Below, in pieces: positions 5,093 to 13,647 of a stretch of DNA of 20,936 nucleotides. The stretch is from a virus, in IMG/VR virus record IMGVR_UViG_3300046820_000132, positions 1-20,936 of that record; one strand, 5' to 3'. The stretch's first letter is position 1. Each line of letters starts with the position of its first letter. A model generated the notes under the pieces. It was not told where the DNA came from, searched no databases, and worked only from the letters and a program-made list of their open reading frames with translations. The translations under genes and the position numbers were made by a program.

Positions 5093-6763
5093 ATGCCAAG
5101 TCAATTTACCGGCCAATCTGTAACGCAATTAGCAAACTTAATATCTACGTACATTGTTGATGACAATGGGGCAAAGAAAGTAGATCAAGCTGGTTTAAAA
5201 AACTTTATCCTCAGCAATCTTGTTCAACTGCCGTACTACGACCAGACTTCTGCGCTATCAAACTCACCAGAAGTAGATAGATTAGTCAACTCATTAGTTC
5301 AAGTTGTTGACAAAGAAAACTATGTTGGATGGGCAAATTATCCTCAAGGTTCTTTGGATTCAACAGCGGTTGAAACAACAAGCAAGACATTGATTGATCT
5401 TCAACAGCAAGCAAAGAAGATTAACTTAGAGATTCAAACTTACTACGAGTCAATTCTCAAAGATAAAGATAATACGATCAATGACGCATTCCAAGCAGCA
5501 TTGACAGTTCCAGGTGGTAACACACCAGCAACCGGTGTTGAGTTAAGAGATGTATATAGAACATACATATACACATACGTCACTGATAGGGATGAAGAGT
5601 CTGCGCCCTCCCCGGCTGTAGCTACACCATTGAAGATTGATCAGAACGACAACGTATTGGTTGAGTGGCTTGCCCCTCCTGTGAACAGAACGGATATCAA
5701 TCGAGTACGTATCTATCGGAACTCTTCAGGAAATTCATCTAGTGGATTCATGTTGATACATCCGTTGGCTGATATACCAGTTACAACTAAATACGACCCT
5801 GCCAAAACCAATCCAAATTATCTGGACAATTTTGCTGATGATAGGCTTGGTGAGCCATGCCCAACTTTTAATTGGGAGATGCCTCATTCATCTCTTAAAG
5901 GATTAGTAGCTCTTCCAAATGGAATCATGGCTGGGTTCGTTGGAAATACGATTTACTTCTCTGAACCAAACATTCCTTACGCATGGAATCCTGAGTACGC
6001 AATCGTTGTTGAGTACGAAGTAGTTGGCATGGTTGCTTTTGGTCAATCTATCTTTGTTGGGACAAAGGGTAATCCCTATGTGGTTAATGGCGCTGATTCA
6101 GCGGGTATGTCCGCTATCAAGCTTGAGCTTAACCAGTCGTGCGTATCCAAAAGATCATTGAGAACTATTGGTAGCTCAGTAATCTATGCCAGTCCAGATG
6201 GATTGGTGTTGTATCAAAACGGTAGCGCAAACGTATATACGTCCGGGATCATCAGCAAGGCTGATTGGCAAGCTCTAAGTCCAACATCAATAATTGGAGT
6301 TGAGTTTGAAAATAGGTACTACGCTTTCTATACCTCTGGTTGCTTAGTGTTTGACTTGACAAGTGGCAGCTACACAAAATTAGACTTAACAGCAAATGCT
6401 GCATTCTCCGATAGAACATCAGATACGTTGTTTATCCTAACGGGAACTTCGATTAAGAATGCCTCTACTCTGTCAGGCACAGCATTAACTGGATCATATA
6501 AAAGCAGGGTTTACAGGTTTCCGCAGCCGGTATCTTTTTCATGGTTGTATTTTGATACTGATACTCAGCTATCAGAATCTACAACCACAGTGAAGATTTA
6601 TCGGGATGGATCATTGGTTTTGACGAAATCAATGACTACTAATGATCCTGTACGTTTACCTTCTGGTCGTGGGTCTGAGTGGCAAGTTTGGATTGAATCA
6701 AATATCAAAATCAACTGGGCTATCTTGACATCAACAACAGATGAATTGAAGGCTCTTCCATGA
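5093..6763 (+). CDS. Tail nozzle/hub-like beta-propeller protein
   Basis: A 556-residue protein. The first ~150 residues are helical and unfamiliar. From residue ~151 it carries the core of the tail structural family whose N-terminus sits in the preceding ORF: YIYTYVTDRDEESAPSPAV, RVRIYRNSSG, LVALPNGIMAGFVGNTIYFS, a PYAWNPEY turn, CVSKRSLRTIG, and VIYASPDGLVLYQNG. These repeating beta-strand motifs suggest a propeller-like ring at the tail tip. There is no Shine-Dalgarno before ATG 5093, so translation probably restarts from the upstream gene (TAATATG). It ends with ATGA overlap to the fibre gene, fitting tail-tip assembly with the fibre. The family resemblance is from memory; nozzle is my best guess. 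Confidence 0.65.
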   Translation: MPSQFTGQSVTQLANLISTYIVDDNGAKKVDQAGLKNFILSNLVQLPYYDQTSALSNSPEVDRLVNSLVQVVDKENYVGWANYPQGSLDSTAVETTSKTLIDLQQQAKKINLEIQTYYESILKDKDNTINDAFQAALTVPGGNTPATGVELRDVYRTYIYTYVTDRDEESAPSPAVATPLKIDQNDNVLVEWLAPPVNRTDINRVRIYRNSSGNSSSGFMLIHPLADIPVTTKYDPAKTNPNYLDNFADDRLGEPCPTFNWEMPHSSLKGLVALPNGIMAGFVGNTIYFSEPNIPYAWNPEYAIVVEYEVVGMVAFGQSIFVGTKGNPYVVNGADSAGMSAIKLELNQSCVSKRSLRTIGSSVIYASPDGLVLYQNGSANVYTSGIISKADWQALSPTSIIGVEFENRYYAFYTSGCLVFDLTSGSYTKLDLTANAAFSDRTSDTLFILTGTSIKNASTLSGTALTGSYKSRVYRFPQPVSFSWLYFDTDTQLSESTTTVKIYRDGSLVLTKSMTTNDPVRLPSGRGSEWQVWIESNIKINWAILTSTTDELKALP

Positions 6764-9700
6764 GTACGCCAATTGATAATGAAAAGAATCCACCAGTCGG
6801 TGATGGTGTCAAGCTTCCGGGTCTTGCCGCACCTACGTCTGATGTCAATCAGCTACGAAATGTAGTTGAGACAATTAAAGAGATTGTTGAGATTCGGGAA
6901 GGTAGACGAGGATCTAAATACGATCAAGTTGTTACTTGGCGTGATTTGTATAACGTCGGATTGATTGCTGTTAACTCTGGTGGACAAACGTACATCAAAA
7001 GCATTGACTCAAGCGGCGTGACTGGCGTTACATTGATGTCGCCAAACTTGTCGACTATGATGATTGATCAGTTCGACAAGAAGATCAAAGCCACACAAGT
7101 CTATCAAGATATCTTTTCAGAGATAGGCAAGGCTTCATCTTACAAAGGTGTGCCACAAGAGGTTGTTGACATTTTAATCAGCGACTTAGCGGAAGAGGCA
7201 AAAAACCGAGGCGCTGACATCCAGCGGGTTGACCAGCGAATACAAGAGGTTGACAGATCGCTGGCAATAAGCACCCAGACTTTGACGGCAAGCATTGACA
7301 ATGCACAGGCGGCAATTCGCGAGGTATCTTTTGCAAGTGTTAACAGAGATTCCGCATCAGCCGGTAAGGTAACAACTTTAGTATCTAGCCTTGGTAACTA
7401 TTACCAAGATGGCGGTACAGGCAGAGCGCAGCTAGAGCAGACTTTAACAACACAGGCTGACCGAATAACTGGTCTCCGGGCGCAATACTCTATCAAGGTA
7501 AAAGCCGGTGGAGCTATCGCTGGTTTTGGAATTTCTGCCACAGAAGTTGATGGTGTTCCATCTTCAGCATTTATTATTGCGGCAGACAAGTTTGCCATTG
7601 TCTCTCCTAACTACGTTGGTGGAGCGACAAACACTCCAGACAATAACATCATCCCGTTCGGCGTAGACACGAATGGTATATACATGAACTCAAATGTGTA
7701 TATCAAAGGGACAACAAAGATTGATGCTGGCGGAAAAGTAATTTTAGATGGGTTGCGAGGTTCGTTAAACCTTGCAGTTACTGCTGCAGCGTGGAGTGAT
7801 ACAAGCGCAAGACAAGCTGTATGGGCTGCGCTTGGAAAAGCCGATAGCGCCACAACAAACAATCATTTGGTAATTGGTGACACTGTCACAATTACTTCCG
7901 GTCAAACTCCTCCCGCATTCATACAAACAAAGTATTGGTCTGGTTCAGCATGGGCAACAATGGGTGTTTCCATCAATGGAAACCTATTGGTGTCTGGCTC
8001 AATTTCCGCAGACCAAATTGATACCCGTGGTTTGAGCATCAAAGATTCAGCGGGTAATGTAATCTTTAGTGCTGGCACATCTTTAAGCACATCAAGAATC
8101 AGTGGGCTTGGTACTCTTGCTGGTCAGAACTCTGTTAGTTACTCAGCTTTGGATGGGACAAAGCCACCAAGTGATGCAACAAGAAACATAGTCACCTTCA
8201 GCGCAACAGAGCCAAGCTCTCCAGTAAATGGAGATATCTGGGTAGATACTAGTGCTAATCCATATGTCATCAAGGCTCGCACTTCAGGTGCATGGAATAC
8301 CGGTGCTAACTACACAACAAACACCAATCAATTAACTGACGGTGCGTCTCTTGGTCAAACATCACTATGGACTGGAGTTACAGGAACAGGTAGACCCGCA
8401 GATAACGCAACGAAGAATATATTTAGTCAGGGTGGTTTTGCAAGTAGACCAGTTGGCAGTGATGGTGATTTATTTTATTCAACAGACTCATTTCAACTTT
8501 ACCAAAAGGTAGATGGCGCATGGGTACTTGCAGCAAACAATACTTCTGTTGATGCCAACGGCGCAATAAATGGTACTTCCGCAGGTAGCGGAACTGTAGT
8601 TGCAAACAATAGGATAAGTCTTGCTGCAAACGGAACCTTAAGTGGAGCTGGCGGTGGTCAAGTAACTATTAGTGGTCTTGGATACAGCGGCGCATTAAAC
8701 GCAACACGTAATGTATTTACACAAGGACCCATTGCCAGCATACCAAGTGGTTTAGATGGCGATGTGTACTTTGCAAATGATACAAATCAGCTGTATCAAA
8801 AAATTGCTGGTAGCTGGGTTTTGTCGGCAAATAAAACATTTGTTGATAGCGATGGAACTATTAAGGGTGTTTCAACAGGAGCTGGTACGGCTGTCGCTAA
8901 CAGCGCGATCACCATTACAAGCGGCGTTCTTAATGGAATTGGAACTGGAAATGGAACTGCTGTTGCTAACGGATTAATTACGCTTTCGTCAAACGGCACA
9001 TTAAGTGGCGCAGGTGGAGGAACCGTAACTATTACAGGTCTTGGATATAGCGGCGCGCTAGATGCGACAAAGAATGTTTTCGGCAGAGGTTTGTTTGCAA
9101 ATAGACCGGCGGGTTCAGACGGTGATTTGTTTCTTGCAACTGATACTAGGCAGCTTTACCAGAAGGTGGCTGGATCTTGGTTTATAGCTGCGAATGATAC
9201 TTTCCTAGATGCAGATGGAACTATCAAAGGAATTTCGACTGGCAGTGGGACTGTTGTAGCTAATTCACAGATTACTATTACCAACGGAGCAATAACTGGA
9301 ATTGGTACTGGAGTAAATACAAAGGTTGCAAACAGTGAAATTTCAATTAGTTCTTCAGGGGTATTGAGTGGCGCTGGTGGTGGCACGGTCACGATAAGTG
9401 GTTTAGACAATACAGTTTTAAGAAGCGCCAATCCAATTACATCAACAAATATTGGAACTTATATTTCCTCTGGCGTAATTACCAATGCATACATTGGTCA
9501 GTTCATTCAGTCGACGAATTATTCACCCGGTGTATCTGGATGGCAAATTGATAAAGCTGGATCTGCTGAATTAAACGATGCTACTTTACGAGGATCGGTA
9601 GTTGTCGGAACAACTCCAGTTATTTCCGGAAATGGAATGACTGGTTCGGGCGCAAGAATCAATAGCACTGGGACATTTGCTTTAGGAAATGCCACAACAA

Positions 9701-10326
9701 ACATTACATTTAATGGTACTGGCATGTTTCTTAATGGGAATGTGGTTGGTATAGAAAACTTGATTCCCGGTGCTGCGCTTCCGAACTATGTTCGTACATA
9801 CAAAGGAAATGTTTCTCCAACTGTTAACGTTGGTACGCTAGCAAGCAATAGCGCTTGGGGCCCGTTGGCTATGGATGCTTCGGCGCTTAACAACAAACTT
9901 GGCGCAACAGATTACGATGCATACCGCACACTGTTCCCTGCCGGTACGTATTTTTATGAGCTGTCTGTTCCTGTTAAAAACAACACCAGCGATACCAATG
10001 ACGCTACGTACACAGCCCTAGTGGTCAACCCACCCGGCGGCCCCGGTGGTTCATACCAAAATGTAATTGTTGGTTACGATTACGAGACGTATTCGCCGAT
10101 ATACGAAAGCCAGTTTGTGTCTAACCCCTATACAGTTGTAAGTACCGCAGGAGTTAACGTTGTTGGTGATTGGCAAACTGCCACGATCTTTGGCGTTGGT
10201 CGCTTCACACTAGCGTCACCTACGTACATCTCCCCAGCGGTTATGACCACTGAGTCAAATAACATGAACGTTGTTGCTCGCACCGGTTTTTGCACTTTGA
10301 TTTGGCGTGTCTGGAGAGCCGACTAA
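6760..10326 (+). CDS. Large J-like tail fibre / host-specificity protein
   Basis: An 1188-residue protein. Residues ~30-110 form a mixed attachment region. Residues ~150-235 form a helical coiled-coil shaft. Residues ~240-285 match the DUF1983-type segment near the C-terminus of lambda gpJ-like central fibres (AGGAIAGFGISATEVDG, then AADKFAIVSP). A receptor-binding beta-rich part follows, with a diverged repeat (from residue 472) and three tandem repeats at 549-646, 647-767 and 768-887. A shaft motif (STNYSPGVSGWQIDKAGSAE) precedes a unique Gly/Asn/Thr-rich C-terminal tip. Its start overlaps the previous stop as ATGA, with GAAGG at 6748-6752. The downstream gene is its chaperone. Expected role: trimeric host-recognition fibre. 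Confidence 0.85.
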   Translation: MSTPIDNEKNPPVGDGVKLPGLAAPTSDVNQLRNVVETIKEIVEIREGRRGSKYDQVVTWRDLYNVGLIAVNSGGQTYIKSIDSSGVTGVTLMSPNLSTMMIDQFDKKIKATQVYQDIFSEIGKASSYKGVPQEVVDILISDLAEEAKNRGADIQRVDQRIQEVDRSLAISTQTLTASIDNAQAAIREVSFASVNRDSASAGKVTTLVSSLGNYYQDGGTGRAQLEQTLTTQADRITGLRAQYSIKVKAGGAIAGFGISATEVDGVPSSAFIIAADKFAIVSPNYVGGATNTPDNNIIPFGVDTNGIYMNSNVYIKGTTKIDAGGKVILDGLRGSLNLAVTAAAWSDTSARQAVWAALGKADSATTNNHLVIGDTVTITSGQTPPAFIQTKYWSGSAWATMGVSINGNLLVSGSISADQIDTRGLSIKDSAGNVIFSAGTSLSTSRISGLGTLAGQNSVSYSALDGTKPPSDATRNIVTFSATEPSSPVNGDIWVDTSANPYVIKARTSGAWNTGANYTTNTNQLTDGASLGQTSLWTGVTGTGRPADNATKNIFSQGGFASRPVGSDGDLFYSTDSFQLYQKVDGAWVLAANNTSVDANGAINGTSAGSGTVVANNRISLAANGTLSGAGGGQVTISGLGYSGALNATRNVFTQGPIASIPSGLDGDVYFANDTNQLYQKIAGSWVLSANKTFVDSDGTIKGVSTGAGTAVANSAITITSGVLNGIGTGNGTAVANGLITLSSNGTLSGAGGGTVTITGLGYSGALDATKNVFGRGLFANRPAGSDGDLFLATDTRQLYQKVAGSWFIAANDTFLDADGTIKGISTGSGTVVANSQITITNGAITGIGTGVNTKVANSEISISSSGVLSGAGGGTVTISGLDNTVLRSANPITSTNIGTYISSGVITNAYIGQFIQSTNYSPGVSGWQIDKAGSAELNDATLRGSVVVGTTPVISGNGMTGSGARINSTGTFALGNATTNITFNGTGMFLNGNVVGIENLIPGAALPNYVRTYKGNVSPTVNVGTLASNSAWGPLAMDASALNNKLGATDYDAYRTLFPAGTYFYELSVPVKNNTSDTNDATYTALVVNPPGGPGGSYQNVIVGYDYETYSPIYESQFVSNPYTVVSTAGVNVVGDWQTATIFGVGRFTLASPTYISPAVMTTESNNMNVVARTGFCTLIWRVWRAD
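8173..9420 (+). repeat. Tandem repeat array inside the fibre gene
   Basis: A diverged unit (8173-8403) is followed by three clear units at 8404-8697 (98 residues), 8698-9060 (121) and 9061-9420 (120). Each begins [ND]AT[KR]N[IV]F and contains GDLF or GDVYF, QLYQK.-G[AS]W, LSGAGGG and the end motif TI[ST]GL. Unit 1 lacks about 23 residues present in units 2 and 3 (one inner repeat around GIGTG.-.-.VAN). Codon-level differences between units are many, so the duplication is old or maintained at protein level. Confidence 0.9.
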
Positions 10327-10529
10327 TGTCTAACGAAAATTACAGCAGCTTGGCAATGGAAGCAAAGACCAAACGAAACCGCCTTTTATATGAGACGGAT
10401 TGGACTCAAATGCCAGATGTGCCCCTGACAAACAAAGTCTTGTGGGCGACCTACCGCCAAGCATTGCGCGACATCACAGCACAATCCGGTTATCCAGCAG
10501 AAATCATCTGGCCAACTCCGCCGCAATAA
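10326..10529 (+). CDS. Phage tail (fibre) assembly chaperone
   Basis: A 67-residue protein with the signature of the small phage tail assembly chaperone family (PF16778 type): RNRLLYETDWTQMPDVPLTN, then a W-YRQALRDI motif, and a closing GYPAEIIWPTPPQ. These proteins help tail fibres fold and trimerise. Placement directly after the fibre gene, with TAATG overlap (ATG 10326), supports the role. I chose ATG 10326 (GGAG at 10313-10316) over an upstream in-frame ATG at 10290 that would overlap the fibre gene by 37 nt. It is probably not part of the virion. Length and motifs are typical. Confidence 0.88.
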   Translation: MSNENYSSLAMEAKTKRNRLLYETDWTQMPDVPLTNKVLWATYRQALRDITAQSGYPAEIIWPTPPQ

Positions 10530-10537
10530 GCCATAAT
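10509..10537 (+). promoter_or_regulatory. Candidate promoter for the ejection-protein module
   Basis: TGGCCA (10509-10514) and CATAAT (10532-10537) are spaced 17 nt and match the sigma70 consensus at 9 of 12 positions. The segment following the -10 box, ATTAGCATTG, matches that after the -10 box of the promoter at 828-856 (ATTAGCGTTG) at 9 of 10 positions. Part of the site lies in the end of the chaperone gene. Confidence 0.4.
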
Positions 10538-10552
10538 ATTAGCATTGCTAAT
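10538..10552 (+). promoter_or_regulatory. 15-bp dyad next to the second candidate promoter
   Basis: ATTAGC-att-GCTAAT is a perfect 6-bp inverted repeat with a 3-nt centre, directly after the -10 box at 10532-10537. It has the same arm and centre lengths as the dyad at 863-877 but a different sequence and offset. There is no T tract, so it is not a terminator. It is either an operator-like site or a short leader hairpin. Confidence 0.3.
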
Positions 10553-10580
10553 TTACGCTTAGTTGCGCTTGTGAGGGTGC

Positions 10581-10985
10581 ATGAGGTTGGTAGAACAACT
10601 CAACCCTGAAGTCTATCTTCAGGCAGAAATGGATGGGGTTGACTCAGGATACTTTGTCTCCCCTACTTTTTCAAGGCAAACCTATTTAAGCAAACTTACC
10701 GAGCTTCCATCAGTTGGTTACCAACATGATGACAAAGATATCGGGGGCGCTGTACTAATCGGCAACAAGCTACATCTTGCCGTCACTAAACAACACAAAG
10801 GATTGTGGGCTTTTTTATTAAAGCCGACTTTGTCGTGGGCGTTTTCTCACTACAACCCATTGATTGTTTGCATTTCTAGCAATAACTACTCAGCCATAAG
10901 GCTGTTAGACGCAACCAGTTTCCGTTTCGTAGAAAGTAAAGACGGTATGAATACCTATGAGATATCACCGAAGGAGATGACATGA
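10581..10985 (+). CDS. GNAT-fold acetyltransferase-like protein (gp13-like position)
   Basis: A 134-residue protein with GNAT-like features: a GGAVLIGNKLHLAV hairpin (residues 55-68), QHKGLW (71-76) where the acetyl-CoA-binding loop Q/R-x-x-G-x-G/A normally lies, a helix, and the late motif CISSNNYSAIRLLDATSFRF (97-116). The second small residue of the cofactor loop is replaced by W, so catalysis is uncertain. Phages of T7-like layout often have a small GNAT-like protein just before the internal core genes (position of T7 gene 13), which is exactly where this gene sits. GAGG at 10573-10576 precedes ATG 10581. It ends with ATGA overlap to the next gene. It could acetylate a virion or host protein, or only act in assembly. 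Confidence 0.6.
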   Translation: MRLVEQLNPEVYLQAEMDGVDSGYFVSPTFSRQTYLSKLTELPSVGYQHDDKDIGGAVLIGNKLHLAVTKQHKGLWAFLLKPTLSWAFSHYNPLIVCISSNNYSAIRLLDATSFRFVESKDGMNTYEISPKEMT

Positions 10986-12013
10986 GCTTCGTAAGAGACC
11001 TACTGTTCGGGAAAGCACCAGCTGCTCCTGACTACAAGCCCATAGCTGAAGCAAATAAAGAAATTTCAGCAGAGAGCATGACGTTTGCAAAGGAGCAAGC
11101 GGCAATTAACAATGCAGATCGCAAGCGGCTACTGGATTCCTCTGAAGGAATCATGAACCGCCAGTTAGGATTGGCAGAAAAAGAGTCAGCTCGTTCAGAT
11201 GATTACTTTAATTACGCCAAGCAAACGTTCCGTCCGGTAGAGCAAGCTATCGCAAGAGACGCGATGAACTTCAACACCGGTCAGTACGCCAGAGACTTAG
11301 CAGCGAGAGCTGGCACTGACGTTAATTACGGTTTTGAAAACGCTCGTGGTCAGGGGATGCGATCTCTCAGCCGTATGGGCGTAAGACCAGACTCAGGTGC
11401 ATTTGCCGCAACAGTAGGAAGGCTCGCATCAGATCAAGCTCTGGGGCTTGCAAACGCTCAGACTAATGCCTACCTAACTGCCGATCAAATGAAGCGTGGA
11501 GCGCTAACCAATGCCGCTTCTGTGGGGCGCGGATACCCCGGCGCATCTCAAGGCAGCAGTCAGCTGGCTGGCGGCAACTTAGCTGGCGCTAACAGCTCGA
11601 TGAATCAAACGCAGGGCACGATCAATCAAGGCGCAATGATTCCGGGGCAGTATTACAGCACCGCAATGAATGCGAATAACTCTGCGGCTAATAACTTGAA
11701 CATGGGCTTCCAGAACCAGTTTGCAAATTTCCAAACACAAGGAATGCAGACTGCCGCAATCATGAACGCTGCTGGTGCTTTTTTTGGTGGCGGCGGTCGG
11801 GCAGATGGCGGGGACATCAAATCTGGCGGCGCTATCAAGGGACCCGGCACGGGTATCTCTGACTCTATCCCAGCCATGCTATCGGATGGCGAGTACGTGA
11901 TACCAGCAGATGTGGTTAAACGCAAAGGCGTTGAGTTCTTTGACAAGTTGTTAGAGAAGCATCACATGCCAGCAGCAGAACAGAAACGTAGATACGGAAT
12001 TGGGGGACGGTAA
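10982..12013 (+). CDS. Internal/ejection virion protein (gp14-like position)
   Basis: A 343-residue protein with no signal peptide. The N-terminal ~200 residues are Ala/Gln/Asn-rich helices (for example SRMGVRPDSGAFAATVGRLA), consistent with virion core proteins that form a channel with the next two gene products. The C-terminus holds ADGG (274-277) and then GPGTGISDSIPAMLSDGEYV (287-306), a short module found in many tail-tube-length and ejection-type phage proteins, followed by a basic tail. AAGGAG at 10971-10976 lies 5 nt before ATG 10982. ATGA overlap upstream and TAATG overlap downstream mark a tight operon. The role as a T7 gp14 counterpart is inferred from position and composition. Confidence 0.65.
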   Translation: MSFVRDLLFGKAPAAPDYKPIAEANKEISAESMTFAKEQAAINNADRKRLLDSSEGIMNRQLGLAEKESARSDDYFNYAKQTFRPVEQAIARDAMNFNTGQYARDLAARAGTDVNYGFENARGQGMRSLSRMGVRPDSGAFAATVGRLASDQALGLANAQTNAYLTADQMKRGALTNAASVGRGYPGASQGSSQLAGGNLAGANSSMNQTQGTINQGAMIPGQYYSTAMNANNSAANNLNMGFQNQFANFQTQGMQTAAIMNAAGAFFGGGGRADGGDIKSGGAIKGPGTGISDSIPAMLSDGEYVIPADVVKRKGVEFFDKLLEKHHMPAAEQKRRYGIGGR

Positions 12014-13647
12014 TGGCTAATCCATATGATTTCACAAGTGGTTACATGCAATCACGCCAATTGGCAGAACAGCGTAAGCAAGCGGAGGAGACGAAGAAGT
12101 ATAGGGAAGAGGCTATTAAACTTCAGCGTGATGAGATCGCCGCTAATGCACCATACAAAGCCGCATTAGCAAGACAGGCTGATGCAGCTGGTCTGAAAAT
12201 TGGAGCCGAAACAGAGGGTGTTACTTTAGCAAACGATCTCACTAGATCGTACATCCCAAGAATTCAACAACTGTTGAATAGGAATAACAATAAACTCGGC
12301 GCTCAAAGCGGACCTGTATTTAATCCAAAGAATTTCGCTTCACCAGACTACGGATTCAAAGCTGATTACAGCTTGGCTGGCTCCTCAGACTCAGACTCAG
12401 AAGATTTTGATAGATATGCTGATGGAGGTGCAATTAGATCTTTTTCAAATGGCACACCCGGTGGATTAAAAGTTCCTAAACGAGCTGAAGCAATTGGCAC
12501 GGCTGCTAATGTAGAGCAGCCAGATGCTATGGCTCCAGAGCGTATTAGCCCACTGCAAGTTCTTTCTGAGAATGATCCACAGAAAGCAACAACGCTCACG
12601 CAAAATATCTTTGGCGCAACACCTAAAGAGTTTCAAGAAATGCTCGGTGCTTTTAGCATGATTGACTTTGCTCGAGGCAAGGCAACATCTTCAGACTTGA
12701 TGAATCAAGTCGATAAGATCAGGAAGATGCAAGCTGAAGGTGTGGGTGTAGCTATTCAGCGTGGATTAGCTGGAGACTTTAAAGGTGCGCAATCTGCTTT
12801 TGATGAAAGCGGTGACCAGCGGTTTGGCGACAATGTTCAATCAATGAAGAAGATAAAAATTGAGAACGTTGTTCCCGGAGCCGCATTAAAGACTAAAGAT
12901 TTTTACGATGGTCTAGAAGTAACTTTGAAAGATGGTAGCAAGATGACACTGGATCCTCGTCGTCTTTTAGCTGAGACCGTAAGCCTTAAAGAAGTTATAG
13001 ATAACGACTATCGCTTTGGTAATAGTATTAGACAAAATGATGCGAGTGTTTTCAACACCCAATCAGCTAATGCAAGAACTGCTCTAGATAGACAGCTGCG
13101 TAATGATAGGCTTAAGCAAGAAGAAGAACTCAAGCGAGATAAGTTGCTTGGGGACGAGTTTTCTCTTTATGTTAAGGGTAGGCAGCAAGCCTTTACTCGC
13201 GACAATCCCGGCAACACCATCGATCCGACTCTTAAACAAGAGAAGATGGATGAGATTGAGCAGATGGGTATGGTTGGTTACAACGTAGCAAAGACTAATT
13301 TGCGAATGGGTAATAAAAACGTTACGGCTGGCTCAGTTGTTCCATATTTGCCATACATGGGTGATATCACAAATCAAGTAACAGACAAAGCAAAGATTGA
13401 ATTCTGGAAGAATCCAAATAACTTTGCAAAGGGTCAAGATGGCAAGCCTTTGGGTATGGAGTTTGAAAATAGAAAGTATTTACAAACAAGAGATGGCACG
13501 TTTCTGCCTATGCCATATGTAAATTTACCTCCAGCTACCAATCCTAAACCTAGTGGAAATGTTTCAACACCTGAAGAAGATCAGCAGAGATACATTAGAA
13601 ATAGATCCCCGGGATACCGCGACCAGAATACTCGCCAAGGAGGATAA
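12013..13647 (+). CDS. Internal/ejection virion protein (gp15-like position)
   Basis: A 544-residue soluble protein. Residues 10-75 are a charged Gln/Lys/Glu-rich helix, followed by a disordered Ser/Asp-rich stretch (SSDSDSEDFDRYADGG, residues 124-139). The central part is helical and the C-terminus Pro/Gln/Arg-rich. The motif ADGGAIRS (136-143) repeats part of the C-terminal module of the preceding protein, hinting at a shared partner. Its first five codons are identical to those of the giant gene that follows (MANPY). GGGGGA at 12002-12007 precedes ATG 12013, which overlaps the previous TAA. By order and size it corresponds to T7 gp15, part of the DNA-ejection conduit; no direct sequence similarity to T7 is claimed. 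Confidence 0.6.
   Translation: MANPYDFTSGYMQSRQLAEQRKQAEETKKYREEAIKLQRDEIAANAPYKAALARQADAAGLKIGAETEGVTLANDLTRSYIPRIQQLLNRNNNKLGAQSGPVFNPKNFASPDYGFKADYSLAGSSDSDSEDFDRYADGGAIRSFSNGTPGGLKVPKRAEAIGTAANVEQPDAMAPERISPLQVLSENDPQKATTLTQNIFGATPKEFQEMLGAFSMIDFARGKATSSDLMNQVDKIRKMQAEGVGVAIQRGLAGDFKGAQSAFDESGDQRFGDNVQSMKKIKIENVVPGAALKTKDFYDGLEVTLKDGSKMTLDPRRLLAETVSLKEVIDNDYRFGNSIRQNDASVFNTQSANARTALDRQLRNDRLKQEEELKRDKLLGDEFSLYVKGRQQAFTRDNPGNTIDPTLKQEKMDEIEQMGMVGYNVAKTNLRMGNKNVTAGSVVPYLPYMGDITNQVTDKAKIEFWKNPNNFAKGQDGKPLGMEFENRKYLQTRDGTFLPMPYVNLPPATNPKPSGNVSTPEEDQQRYIRNRSPGYRDQNTRQGG

Noticed and set aside
9156-9431. 91-residue minus-strand frame (with similar ones at 8796-8999 and 7611-7862)
   Set aside because: Shadows of Gly/Thr/Val-rich repeat codons in the fibre gene; their apparent similarity to one another reflects the repeat on the plus strand.
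6760-10326. Diversity-generating retroelement target in the fibre
   Set aside because: No reverse transcriptase, template repeat or adenine-rich variable region is visible in the window; the repeats are whole modules differing at all base types.
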